A program made the position numbers and the translations under genes. The notes beneath the pieces are model-generated. The model saw nothing but the letters and a program-made list of their open reading frames with translations, ran no database searches and had not been told where the DNA came from. From an uncultured Bacteroidales bacterium (GTDB lineage: Bacteria; Bacteroidota; Bacteroidia; Bacteroidales; UBA932), in NCBI GenBank assembly GCA_905234285.1, contig CAJOHK010000015.1, positions 1 through 58,160 of the forward strand: a stretch of 58,160 nt of DNA, given 5' to 3'. This document shows, one piece after another, positions 1 through 8,209 of this stretch (its first letter is position 1; each line of letters starts with the position of its first letter).

Positions 1-150
1 CACGCCGTTATCGTCGGCGGCAGGAAGGGCCTTCTTCCAACGGAGTATCCCCACCGGCTGCGTTGCGTAGGGGATGCCTTTCCAGATAATCAGTTCGTCG
101 GTCTCCCTGCCAATGAAGGTGCCGTTGTTGCATTTAATGTTGGTTATCAT
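1..150 (-). CDS. Carboxylesterase type B (para-nitrobenzyl esterase family), N-terminal 50 residues only
   Basis: The minus strand reads 50 codons from an ATG at 150 to the window edge without a stop. Residues 23-38 (WKGIPYATQPVGILRW) match the conserved start of type B carboxylesterases (consensus near FKGIPYA.PPVG.LRF). The family hydrolyses carboxylic esters with a Ser-Glu-His triad, but the catalytic residues lie beyond the edge and cannot be checked. There is no signal peptide at the start. It follows the membrane-protein gene upstream by 2 bp, so the two are probably cotranscribed. Family assignment rests on this short motif. Confidence 0.75.
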   Translation of the reverse strand, partial: MITNIKCNNGTFIGRETDELIIWKGIPYATQPVGILRWKKALPAADDNGV

Positions 151-152
151 AA

Positions 153-710
153 TTATTCTTCAGTTTCTTTTAGAAAACAGGCCACAAGTCCGTAGGTGAT
201 GGTGGGACGGATCCAGATTTCCACCATCATATAACTGGTGAATTCATCGGTGGGTTCCAGGATGATATCCACGTTATAAAGCGCCGCAATGAGCATATCC
301 ACCAGGAAGATGGCCCACAGGTTGCCCTTGGTGTAGCTCTTCCAGTCCTTGCGGGAATAGAAATAAGTGAGAAGCATAAGCAGCAACACCGAAAGGACCA
401 GGCAGGCTTTCTGGATGGGATAACTTGCCAGATGCGGAGAGAACATCACGTCCCTCAGGAGCACGGTGATGCCAACGCATACCGTGCTCCAGTAGTTGAA
501 CTGCTTTGTGGTTATGCGGCCGCCGAGGAAATACATCCACATCATCACCAGACAGGCAATGTAGAAAAGGTTGAGGATAAGTTCCGGCCACGCGTTTTCC
601 AGGCCGAAATGCCATACGCCGTAAAGCATTATTCCTACGGAGAGAACGGCGGCCACTGCAGTAACCACGATATTGAAGATGTCGGATTTGTTATTAAATC
701 TGATGTTCAT
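153..710 (-). CDS. Small polytopic membrane protein of unknown function
   Basis: This 185-residue protein has about five hydrophobic segments (roughly residues 13-33, 41-63, 73-87, 100-117 and 131-150) joined by short loops, so it is almost certainly an inner-membrane protein. I recognise no family motif. It lies between mscS-like and carboxylesterase genes on the same strand, with 14 bp upstream and 2 bp downstream, which implies one transcript. No charged catalytic motif stands out, so I assign no function. Confidence 0.7.
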   Translation of the reverse strand: MNIRFNNKSDIFNIVVTAVAAVLSVGIMLYGVWHFGLENAWPELILNLFYIACLVMMWMYFLGGRITTKQFNYWSTVCVGITVLLRDVMFSPHLASYPIQKACLVLSVLLLMLLTYFYSRKDWKSYTKGNLWAIFLVDMLIAALYNVDIILEPTDEFTSYMMVEIWIRPTITYGLVACFLKETEE

Positions 711-724
711 AGTTTAAAGTATGT

Positions 725-3361
725 TTATTTGTTTTTGTCGTCTATCATATGCACGTCGCGCTGCGGGAACGGGATGGTGATGCCGTTTTCGGCCAGGATC
801 TTATAAATGAGTTCCTTGCACTGGTACCTGTATTCAATTTGCTCCGACACCAGCACGTACTGTCTCACCGCTACGTTCACGGAACTGTCCCCGAAGTCGT
901 CAAACCGGATATAATGTCCGTATGAAGGTTCAACTATATCCCGGCCGAACTTGTCCTTGGTCTTTAGCACCTCCAGGCCCTTTTCCAGCGCTTCTCTCAC
1001 CTTTTGGAAGTTGGTGCCGTATGCAACGCCCACTTTGATGATAGTGAGCTCATACGCATTATTGCGGGTGAGGTTGGTGAAGTTCTTGCCGAACAGGGAA
1101 GAGTTCAGGAAAGCCACCTGGGTGCCGAAGAGGGTTTCTACAAGGGTGGTCTGGTAGTTGATATCCACCACCTTACCCCTGATGCCGTCGCACTCAATCC
1201 AGTCACCGACCCTTAATCGGCCGCCCATGAGCTGGATGCCGTATATGAAGTTGTTCAGGATATCCTTGAGCGCCAGACCGATACCGGCCGACAGACCGCC
1301 GGCAATAAGGCCGAGGGAATTGGTGGGGATGTTCAGCGTAACGACAAAGATGTCCAAGTACATAAACCATACAGACACGCTGATAAGGCTGTTGCCCAGA
1401 GCCAGGTTAACCTCGTCGTTGCGCACCGTCTTCCTATTGTTCTTACGCAAGAAAATGCGGTACTTGAGGGTCTGGAAGATGGTGTGCAGCGCCTTATTCA
1501 GATAACGGAACACAAAGAACATCCCCGTGAGGAACAAGATGCTGAACATGGATACAGCCATCTCTCCCTGACGCAGGAATGGCTCGCGGAAGATGATTCT
1601 GTAAAGGTCGTTGAATTCAAAAATGTTCAGCGCCCAGTAAATGCAGGCGGGAATGGAGCATAATACAAGCAGCGGGAGAATAACTTCCCTGAGGAGGTCA
1701 TAAAACCATGTGGCGCCGAACAGAAGCTGCTCCTTGGCCGGTCCTGTGATGTAGCTGAGCTTGTTTTTCTGGGCAGCAATACGCTTATTGAGCCGCTGTT
1801 TCTTATAGAGGACCATCAGATCCCAGACACAAGCTATGCCAAGCACCAGCGCCAACTGGAAGTACCACCACACAAGGATAATGAGCGCCAGGAAGATGAA
1901 TCCTTTAATGCTTATTCCCAGAGCAACGGCTGTAATGCCAAAGGAAACCCATCCGGTTATTATATCTGTCTTGTCGGCCTTTTTGCGGTTCAGGATATTG
2001 GTCAGAAGCTGCCACAGTGCCATCGCCATCAGGAACGGCGGGAAGAAGAAATTCAGGAAGGCATTGGGGACAAACAAAACCCTGCAGCTAATCACGAACA
2101 GGGCCGTGAAAATGGTGGGCAGGAAGATCCTTGCGCTGTATTTAAGCTTTTCGGGATCCAGGCGCACAAGAAGGGCGGTGTAGATGGCCGTGAGCAGGAA
2201 CATGAAGGTCTCCATGATATTTATGCTCTTGCGCAGGATATCGTCGTCCGTACTCTCGTAGCTCAGGATGATGAACAGTACTGAGGCCAGAAGCAGTGCC
2301 AGATAACGCTTCTGGCCCTTTTTCACTGTTTCCCTCACCGGCTTGATAAACTTGCATATGGGCAGTAAAATGAGCGCCGATATTGCCCACAGCACAAAGA
2401 AGGCCAGGAAATACAGCATCATCCAGTATAGCTTGGCCGAGTTGGCCAGCTGGCTGTTCTTGCTGATTTCGTCTACGCTATATTCTATCTTATCTTCTGT
2501 GAACAGTTGCTGAATGAAGACCAGACTGTATTTTTCGCCTATGGCCCTCCATGCTTCTTTCCAGTAGTAGCTGGGGCGCTCCAGAATAACATTCCAGGGG
2601 GTCTGTCCCTCTACAAACACTTTGTTCTGAAGAATTCCATAGTAATCCCTTGCATAGTCATAAGATTCCTCCATGCGCAGGCGGGCTTCCCTGTAATGGG
2701 TGCTGTCGGCCATCACTATTTCACGTGTCCCGGCATACATTTTAAGCAGTTCCGAGGCATACAGAAGGCAGGAATCGCGGTCGGCCTGACCGTTGTCACT
2801 GAGGATGAATGCCGTGTCCTGGGCCAGGATGGCCTCTACCTGCTCCTGAAGCTCCTGCTGCAGGAGACTCTCATTCTCCATCAGGTGCACATCCAGTGAA
2901 TCGTTGTGGTAGGCCAGGCTGTCGGGCACCACTTCTACCTCACGGAGTTCCGGGGGAAGTCGGCGCAGGGACTCGATAAGGCGCGCATACCGGTTTATTT
3001 CCACATCCAGGGTGGCCACTATCCGGTCATAGGGTGTGCGGTTCTTGTTAAAGTCGTTGTATTCCTCTGTAACCTTCTCCAGTGCATAACTGATGTCAAA
3101 GGTATAGCTCTGCTTCTGGGAATACAGCATCAGGGACAGGTCATTGCACTTTTTGACAATGTCCACCATCCTCTTGTGCTGCACTTCATACTTGCTTTCC
3201 ATATTGGAGCGAGTCTTGTCTATGAGCAGATAGTCATGATACAGTTCGCGGCGCAGATTGGAAAGCGTTGCATCCAGCCCCATCCCGGTAAATACGGCCA
3301 TGGCCGGCACTGTAATCAAAAGCAGTGGTACAAGGATACTGAAGAGTTTGCGCTTATTCAT
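725..3361 (-). CDS. Large MscS-family mechanosensitive ion channel
   Basis: At 878 residues this belongs to the large MscS class (E. coli MscS is 286). Residues 1-25 form a signal-like hydrophobic start, and residues 30-300 are a charged, helix-rich, probably periplasmic region. About nine membrane segments follow from residue 312. The MscS pore helix is the Gly/Ala-rich stretch AGGLSAGIGLALKD (about 687-700), followed by the beta domain with RVGDWIECDGIRGKVVDI (717-734) and a C-terminal alpha/beta domain to about 860. The family opens under membrane tension to release solutes during hypo-osmotic shock. It is 14 bp upstream of the small membrane-protein gene. Confidence 0.9.
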   Translation of the reverse strand: MNKRKLFSILVPLLLITVPAMAVFTGMGLDATLSNLRRELYHDYLLIDKTRSNMESKYEVQHKRMVDIVKKCNDLSLMLYSQKQSYTFDISYALEKVTEEYNDFNKNRTPYDRIVATLDVEINRYARLIESLRRLPPELREVEVVPDSLAYHNDSLDVHLMENESLLQQELQEQVEAILAQDTAFILSDNGQADRDSCLLYASELLKMYAGTREIVMADSTHYREARLRMEESYDYARDYYGILQNKVFVEGQTPWNVILERPSYYWKEAWRAIGEKYSLVFIQQLFTEDKIEYSVDEISKNSQLANSAKLYWMMLYFLAFFVLWAISALILLPICKFIKPVRETVKKGQKRYLALLLASVLFIILSYESTDDDILRKSINIMETFMFLLTAIYTALLVRLDPEKLKYSARIFLPTIFTALFVISCRVLFVPNAFLNFFFPPFLMAMALWQLLTNILNRKKADKTDIITGWVSFGITAVALGISIKGFIFLALIILVWWYFQLALVLGIACVWDLMVLYKKQRLNKRIAAQKNKLSYITGPAKEQLLFGATWFYDLLREVILPLLVLCSIPACIYWALNIFEFNDLYRIIFREPFLRQGEMAVSMFSILFLTGMFFVFRYLNKALHTIFQTLKYRIFLRKNNRKTVRNDEVNLALGNSLISVSVWFMYLDIFVVTLNIPTNSLGLIAGGLSAGIGLALKDILNNFIYGIQLMGGRLRVGDWIECDGIRGKVVDINYQTTLVETLFGTQVAFLNSSLFGKNFTNLTRNNAYELTIIKVGVAYGTNFQKVREALEKGLEVLKTKDKFGRDIVEPSYGHYIRFDDFGDSSVNVAVRQYVLVSEQIEYRYQCKELIYKILAENGITIPFPQRDVHMIDDKNK

Positions 3362-3417
3362 AAGTGTAGTATTCTATTCTGCATATTTACTCATTATATA
3401 GTAAAATAACAATAAGG

Positions 3418-3460
3418 AAAAGGCTTCGGAATGCAAGTTTTGCTAATTCCGAAACCTTTT
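3418..3460 (-). terminator. Intrinsic terminator after the AraC gene
   Basis: An inverted repeat of about 15 bp with one mismatch (3418-3432 against 3446-3460, 13-nt loop) sits just downstream of the minus-strand AraC gene. On that strand the second arm runs into a T-rich stretch (CCTTTTCC). It separates the regulator from mscS. Confidence 0.6.
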
Positions 3461-3491
3461 TGCAAATTCTGAAACTCAAAGAGGGAAAAAA

Positions 3492-4559
3492 CTACTTTTT
3501 AGTACTGCGTATCCAAGCCGTCACAGTGGTTCCCATGTTCTGTTTGAACGTAGCGCTGAAGGTGCTGTAGCTGTGGAACCCGCTCTCGAAAGCCAGTTGC
3601 TGGGCGGTAACAATGCGCTGGCTGGCTACGGCCTTTTGATACAGCTTAATGAAGTGACGGACACGCAGTCCGTTGATGTAAGCATTATAGGTGAGCCCCT
3701 GCTGGGCAAAATGCTGGCTCAGATAGTAACGGTTTGTCCCGATGATTTGGGCAAGCTGGGCCAGGGTGAGGTCATGCTGCAAATAAAGCTGCCCGTCCTC
3801 GCAACGTTTTTTCAGTAGGGGACCGATAGAAGCAGGGATAGCCGGCGGTGCCGATGCCGACGGGGGAGTATTCTCGCTCAGTTGCTGCAAGGTTTCTACC
3901 CGCCACAGCAGCAGCGCTATAATGATGATACAGTCTATTTGGAAAAGAAACACCAAAACCAAGTTTCCTTCCGTGGTGCAGCTGTACATAACGAAGAACA
4001 GCAGGAATCCGGCCAAAACCAGCATGCTCTGCCAAACCTCTTTGTGCTCCATGTCTGCATAATTGTCCCGGAGCCATCGCCCATAGTCCCGGACGCCGAA
4101 GAACATATACACCACAAGCAGCGCATATAGAGAAACGATGTAAATGGCAATGGCGGGGAAAAGAGCTTTGTCGCCGCGGATGATACTCAGGACCGATAAT
4201 ACAACGGCTGGGATCAGCATGGGCCATACGGGCCATATGGGGCGGCGCCGGTCCTGCAACATAGACAGCATGATGCCTGCAATACTGGGAATGAGTAACA
4301 CGATGTCCAGGACGCACACGATGACATAATTGGTATGCGAAGGATGAAAGATGTATATAATCCAAAAAAGATGGCTCATTGCGCAAACTGTCAAGAAAGC
4401 AGCCGCCCACCGGCGCAGACGCACGGGAGACGTTACCTCCGGCGCAATAGCGTTACCGCGCCGTAACAGCAGATAAAGTGCTGCTACAACGCTCAGCATA
4501 ATTACACCCCCGTAGAGGATAAGATAGGATGTGTTTTTTAGTATCGTTAGCTCTTCCAT
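3492..4559 (-). CDS. AraC-family regulator with N-terminal membrane segments
   Basis: The protein has 355 residues. The first about 220 hold seven or so hydrophobic segments; the last about 105 form an AraC-type double helix-turn-helix (from LTLAQLAQIIGTNRYYLSQH to FESGFHSYSTFSATFKQNMG). This is the Bacteroidetes architecture in which a polytopic membrane sensor is fused directly to the DNA-binding domain. The ligand and targets are unknown. An insertion sequence ends 50-58 bp upstream of the start codon and reads in the same direction, so the native promoter is likely displaced. The terminator at 3418-3460 ends the transcript. Confidence 0.88.
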   Translation of the reverse strand: MEELTILKNTSYLILYGGVIMLSVVAALYLLLRRGNAIAPEVTSPVRLRRWAAAFLTVCAMSHLFWIIYIFHPSHTNYVIVCVLDIVLLIPSIAGIMLSMLQDRRRPIWPVWPMLIPAVVLSVLSIIRGDKALFPAIAIYIVSLYALLVVYMFFGVRDYGRWLRDNYADMEHKEVWQSMLVLAGFLLFFVMYSCTTEGNLVLVFLFQIDCIIIIALLLWRVETLQQLSENTPPSASAPPAIPASIGPLLKKRCEDGQLYLQHDLTLAQLAQIIGTNRYYLSQHFAQQGLTYNAYINGLRVRHFIKLYQKAVASQRIVTAQQLAFESGFHSYSTFSATFKQNMGTTVTAWIRSTKK

Positions 4560-4608
4560 TTCGCAGTGCTAAGTTATAAAAAACTTTCGAAATAGAATGA
4601 GGGAATCA

Positions 4609-4616
4609 AGAATAAT
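4609..4616. repeat. Target-site duplication, left copy (AGAATAAT)
   Basis: This 8-bp sequence abuts the outer end of the left terminal inverted repeat and is identical to 6070-6077. Eight bp is typical of ISL3-like elements. Confidence 0.9.
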
Positions 4617-4644
4617 GGATCACGTCCAAAAGTATGTGTTTAAG
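4617..4644 (+). repeat. Left terminal inverted repeat of the IS
   Basis: It begins GGATCACGTCCAAAA and ends TGTGTTTAAG. It matches the reverse complement of 6042-6069 at 23 of 28 positions; mismatches are at positions 4, 7 and 16-18. Confidence 0.9.
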
Positions 4645-5609
4645 CGTAGATATTCTGTAGTCTAAAGAGGAAGTAGTTTATATCTGACACCCCTCTGAGT
4701 TGAGCACGGAAGGTCGAAGGACTCTGCGGAAGCATTCGTAGCACGGTTGTCAAAGAAGTTGATTATCTCCGTTTCTCTGTCCCTAAGAGTGGCAGCAATG
4801 ACCTTGAATGCATCAAAGCCGGAGTTCTCCACCTCCAGATACCATTTGGCGAGTCGAGTATTCGCAAGAGACCTTCTCGGGGTATTCGCATAGATCTTCC
4901 TGAGCTTATGTGTCAGCCAGTATGCCTGTTCCAAGTCCGGATACTGTTCGAAGAGTATCTTGGCTCTTTCCTTCTGGGAGTCAGTCCACTTCTCCGCTGA
5001 CTTGAACAGGAGATATCTGCTTCTGACAAGAAGTTGAGGTCTGGTATCACCATTCGAGAACACTTCCGGAGGTATGACTTCACCCGTGGATTTTATCCAT
5101 AGTTTGCGTTCATGCTCAGCTTTGAGGGCCTCCCAGCGGTGTCCGATGCGCATCTCCTGGATAGCATCGAGGGCAAGCTTCTGGACATGGAACCGGTCTA
5201 TCGTGCGCTTGGTGTTGCGGAACTCCATGATGGCGATATTCTTCATCGAGGAGGACAGGTCAAGCGTGATTTCCTCCACCAGGTCCCGCTTCTCCTGAGG
5301 AATGTGATCCAGAGCCTCTCTGACTACTTCGGCCTTCGTCCCTGCCACAATGGCGGCAAGTGCGCCTTTCCGGCCGTGAGCGTCCTTGTTGGTAAGCACC
5401 GTGTACAGTTCACCGTCGCTCAGCGAGGTCTCGTCAATGCTCATGTTCGGGCCGACGTTCTCGGGAAAGACCAGCCATTCTCCTGCATGAGGGCGCTCCT
5501 CCCAGTCGAAGTATCCGCTCAGATAGTCTCGGTATTGACGCTCAAGTAGATGGCCGTCTATGTAGTAGTACCGCTCAAGCGATGAAGCTGCGATCGGGTA
5601 CGTATCCAA
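4640..5609 (-). pseudogene. ISAon1-family DDE transposase, frameshifted near its C-terminus
   Basis: The main frame (4662-5609, 315 residues, TTG start) carries a DDE nuclease: SIDETSLSDGELYTVLTNKD holds the first Asp, TLDLSSSM with FHVQKLALDA the second region, and NASAESF the catalytic Glu. The family continues from AESF into NAKIK and a conserved tail. Here NAKIK is missing and the frame is lost: the main frame ends in an unrelated tail at 4662, while the expected tail (FRAQLRGV, then NYFLFRLQNIY) is readable in another frame to a stop at 4640. A small deletion of about 14 nt near 4710 explains this. Activity is unlikely. Confidence 0.85.
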
Positions 5610-6014
5610 ATGTCTCTTTTAAAAAAGCGGCAAACTCAACAGTATGCCGTGTCCCTTCCGTTACTTGTTCCCGACGCTCTTCCCGGTCTGTTCATCCACC
5701 CAGCGCCTGCGACGCAGAATAAGAGCTACACGTCTGTCCCTTAGAGGAAAATCATTTATCCTCGATGACTCGTAGAACCCGTTTGGACGGTATGTGTGTC
5801 CCTCCTCCGGGGAACGGAACTCATTATGCTCTTCCAGATGAATGACCACCTCCCCACGCTCCAAACCTTTGCGCTCTTTCTCGCCTATGGCACGCTCTTC
5901 TACACGTACTACATCAAAATAATCAAGAATGGTGGGTGGAAGCATCAAACTTACCAACTCCTGAAGGACAGATAATGAAGACATATGTGAATACCTTTTG
6001 TAACGTTCATACAA
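5575..6014 (-). pseudogene. ISAon1 N-terminal-region protein (orfA), frameshifted
   Basis: The open part (5661-6014, 117 residues) contains the family hallmark FPLRDRRVALILRRRRWVD and stops early at GNK. The expected continuation, TEGTRHTVEFAAFLKETFGY, is readable in another frame through to a stop at 5575, overlapping the transposase start. Loss of about 4 nt near 5661 would produce this. Start may be 6014 or an internal Met at 5984. The protein precedes the transposase in this IS group; its role is not well known. Confidence 0.8.
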
Positions 6015-6041
6015 AGGTACTCACTTATTCTCAATTACAAT

Positions 6042-6069
6042 CTTAAACACAGGGTTTTGGACTTGGTCC
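6042..6069 (-). repeat. Right terminal inverted repeat of the IS
   Basis: Read inward on the minus strand it begins GGACCAAGTCCAAAA and ends TGTGTTTAAG, pairing with 4617-4644. Confidence 0.9.
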
Positions 6070-6077
6070 AGAATAAT
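6070..6077. repeat. Target-site duplication, right copy (AGAATAAT)
   Basis: Identical to 4609-4616; it directly abuts the right inverted repeat and lies 15 bp from the tmRNA terminator. Confidence 0.9.
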
Positions 6078-6092
6078 CTTCAAAAGTGCTCA

Positions 6093-6119
6093 CAAAAAAT
6101 GGCCGGGGTTACCGGCCAT
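6093..6119 (-). terminator. Intrinsic terminator of tmRNA
   Basis: A perfect 8-bp GC-rich stem (ATGGCCGG / CCGGCCAT, 5-nt loop) is followed on the minus strand by six T residues. It lies just past the tmRNA 3' end. Confidence 0.85.
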
Positions 6120-6125
6120 TATCTG

Positions 6126-6520
6126 TGGAGGTGAGCGGACTCGAACCGCTGTCCAAACGTCGCACCAGGCGGCTTTCTACATGTTTATCCATCCTTTGGT
6201 TTTTGTGCGGTCCCTGCCGAAGGGCGGGCGAAGAGCGCCTTAGCCTTTGAGTCTTAGCCGGCTTTAAAGGCGTCCACCGGAGCGTCCCGGTTTGGATGAT
6301 ACCCCTTGATCGGCCGATACCGGGCGGAAAGTCCGAGGGATACTCGTCGGCCCCGCAGCCTTGGCGAGGCGGATTAAGCTAATTTGCTTGGCAAATTAAG
6401 CAGCGAGTGCATAGTTGTTGTTGGCAACTGATTTTTTGAGGTCTGAGATTTACGGGCAAGGCCTCCACGCCCGACATGCTTACCGTCCAGCATCAGCGCT
6501 GTCAAAACCAAAACACCCCC
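6126..6520 (-). ncRNA. ssrA: Transfer-messenger RNA (tmRNA)
   Basis: The minus strand starts with GGGGGTG, which pairs with CACCTCC at the 3' end as a 7-bp acceptor stem. The T-arm GGTTCGAGTCC is next to the 3' end. Near the 5' end is the usual TTTTGACAGCGCTGATGCTGG region. The tag frame ends in codons for A-N-N-N-Y-A-L-A-A followed by TAA (6396-6425), close to the GENNYALAA tag known from Bacteroides. The 3' CCA is not fully encoded: the discriminator A is followed by CAG, so CCA must be added. tmRNA with SmpB rescues stalled ribosomes and tags products for proteolysis. Ends are placed from the acceptor stem. Confidence 0.95.
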
Positions 6521-6534
6521 GCTGAACGAGACCG

Positions 6535-6564
6535 CAAAGTTACGCAAAAAATGGATAATGGCAA
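6535..6564 (-). promoter_or_regulatory. ssrA: tmRNA promoter, Bacteroidetes type
   Basis: The minus strand shows TTG (6562-6564), a 19-bp spacer, then TAACTTTG (6535-6542), matching the Bacteroidetes consensus. The mature 5' end is 15 nt downstream. Confidence 0.85.
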
Positions 6565-6571
6565 GATAGAA

Positions 6572-8197
6572 TTATTCAAACACTTTGGTCCAGGTTTCCG
6601 GAATGCCTGAATCCCCACGGGCCCATCGGTTGGTTTGGACGCTTTCATGGTGGGAGTTCAGGTAAAAGGTCCCGGTGGACGGAACATTCATAAACCACTG
6701 ATAATGGGTAGTGATGGTGTCAAAGTCGATGGTGGTACAGCGCATGGAAGTGAGGCTGGTGCAGTCGTAGAACATTTCCCGGCAGGATTGGCTGTCCAGC
6801 CTCGTGGAAACAATGTCCGGGCCGGTTATCAGGTTGGAGCATCCGCTGAACATGCGTTGAAAGGCATAGGCCATTACTCTTTCTGCAGGCAGTTTGATGG
6901 ATGCCCCGGAAGTAATACCCGTGCAATTCTGGAACATATAGGCGTAGCACCCTCGTTTGGTTTCCATGGTGCTCAAATCCAGCGTTTTCATAGGATGCAA
7001 ACGTACGCCCGTATGTCCCGCGAATAGATGTGAGAAGGCATACTCTCCCATATAGAATGAATTCTCTTCCTTGATTAAGGAGCTGATATCTCCATAAACA
7101 TAGAAGCTGGCTGTTCCGCCAAAGCTGTTCCATGCCGATGCGCTGCTGTAAGTGCCCTCCTCACCGACCCATACAATTATATCCCCGGCCTGGACATTGA
7201 TGGAAGCACCTGCGGTGGTAGAGGTAAGGCTATTCCAGGTACGCCCGGCGTCTTTACTATAGGACAGGGTGCGGGTGATGGACTCGTCGGAGGCGGTCCA
7301 GGTAATGGTTCCGTCACTGATAACCTCAAAGCAGAGGGGCTGGAAGAAGGACGCTGGCAGGTTAAGGGCGCCCCACGCCTGGACGTTAGTACTCAGCTGA
7401 ATGCCAGTAGCATCGCCTCCCAGTTCAATACTCAGGCGGGTAATGATTCCCTTGCGCAGGCTCACCATGGTGGTTTGTCCCAAGTAGGTCTCGGAATAAT
7501 CGCCTTGAGTGGCTGTCCAGCTGGCGGTAACCCTGTAATTGCCCGGCAACAGATAGATGTCATTTTCTTTGGTCCCCGGTGTGCTGCTAGCTATGACCGT
7601 GGCGCTTCCCGGCGTACGGTTGCTCCAGCCGCGATCCAGCATGGTGTCGTTGTTGGCCAGGATATCCAGCGTTCCGCTCACATAAGGGGTGATGCGAATA
7701 TCGATGTCGCTCACAGTATATCCGCTGGCAGCCGATACGTTCACCTGACCCAGTCGTGCCAGCACATGCTTGAAATTGAGCTGCGTTACGTCCCGGAACG
7801 AGCCGTGGGTCCGATAGGCGCATACCACATCGGTTGCCGTGTTGGTAACGTCCAGGTAAGTGGTATGGTCGGCATGCCGAAGCGGGATGTTGGAAGCATA
7901 GAAATAGTAGTCGGGATTGGTAAGGGGCCACCATTTGTTACCAGAGAATACATCGCCCGTCCGGGAGAAGGGGACGGAGGTCCAGATTTCCTCTTCCTGG
8001 TTGTTTTCTCCCAGGGTGACAGCCGAGGCGTAGAAACTCTGAAGCTCGGTAACAGGGGTGGCTTTGGTGCGCATGGGAGCTACTTCTTCGCTAAAGACAA
8101 CCTGCCGTTGCAGGTCTTCGGGAAGGATGTTTGGCTTCTGTTTATGGCAGGATGCTGCCAGTAAAATGGTTGCAAATAGGAAAAATTGTGGTTTCAT
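6572..8197 (-). CDS. Fimbrillin-family lipoprotein with BspA-like C-terminal repeats
   Basis: The protein has 541 residues, with a lipoprotein signal ending at Cys17 (LLAASCHK). Residues about 30-280 resemble the Mfa-like/fimbrillin fold, including W-x-P-L...YYFYA and LNFKHVLARLGQV. Residues 415-483 hold three imperfect repeats of the form YxxMFxxCTxL (CYAYMFQNCTGI, AFQRMFSGCSNL, CREMFYDCTSL). The end, GTFYLNSHH to GIPETWTKVF, resembles BspA-type/DUF285 repeat proteins. As the last gene of the fimbrial operon it could be a tip or accessory adhesin; that is inference. The stop lies 8 bp before the tmRNA promoter -33 element, with no terminator visible between. Confidence 0.8.
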   Translation of the reverse strand: MKPQFFLFATILLAASCHKQKPNILPEDLQRQVVFSEEVAPMRTKATPVTELQSFYASAVTLGENNQEEEIWTSVPFSRTGDVFSGNKWWPLTNPDYYFYASNIPLRHADHTTYLDVTNTATDVVCAYRTHGSFRDVTQLNFKHVLARLGQVNVSAASGYTVSDIDIRITPYVSGTLDILANNDTMLDRGWSNRTPGSATVIASSTPGTKENDIYLLPGNYRVTASWTATQGDYSETYLGQTTMVSLRKGIITRLSIELGGDATGIQLSTNVQAWGALNLPASFFQPLCFEVISDGTITWTASDESITRTLSYSKDAGRTWNSLTSTTAGASINVQAGDIIVWVGEEGTYSSASAWNSFGGTASFYVYGDISSLIKEENSFYMGEYAFSHLFAGHTGVRLHPMKTLDLSTMETKRGCYAYMFQNCTGITSGASIKLPAERVMAYAFQRMFSGCSNLITGPDIVSTRLDSQSCREMFYDCTSLTSMRCTTIDFDTITTHYQWFMNVPSTGTFYLNSHHESVQTNRWARGDSGIPETWTKVFE

Positions 8198-8209
8198 AGT
8201 TTGATGGGT

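Larger units (their letters stand above)
4617..6069 (-). mobile_element. ISAon1-type (ISL3-like) insertion sequence, 1453 bp, coding capacity decayed
   Basis: The boundaries are set by 28-bp terminal inverted repeats (4617-4644 and 6042-6069, 23/28 identical) and by a perfect 8-bp direct repeat outside them. Inside are two minus-strand genes in the usual ISAon1 arrangement: a short N-terminal-region protein and a DDE transposase. Both reading frames are interrupted. Perfect target duplications with damaged genes point to a recent insertion of an already defective, trans-mobilised copy, or to fast decay after insertion. The element sits between the AraC promoter region and the tmRNA terminator. 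Confidence 0.92.

Noticed and set aside
5590..5660. Programmed frameshift between the two IS genes at the run of T and A near 5625
   Set aside because: The stretch resembles a slippery heptamer, but a -1 shift does not lead into the transposase frame; the transposase is in the +1 frame, and orfA is already broken upstream.
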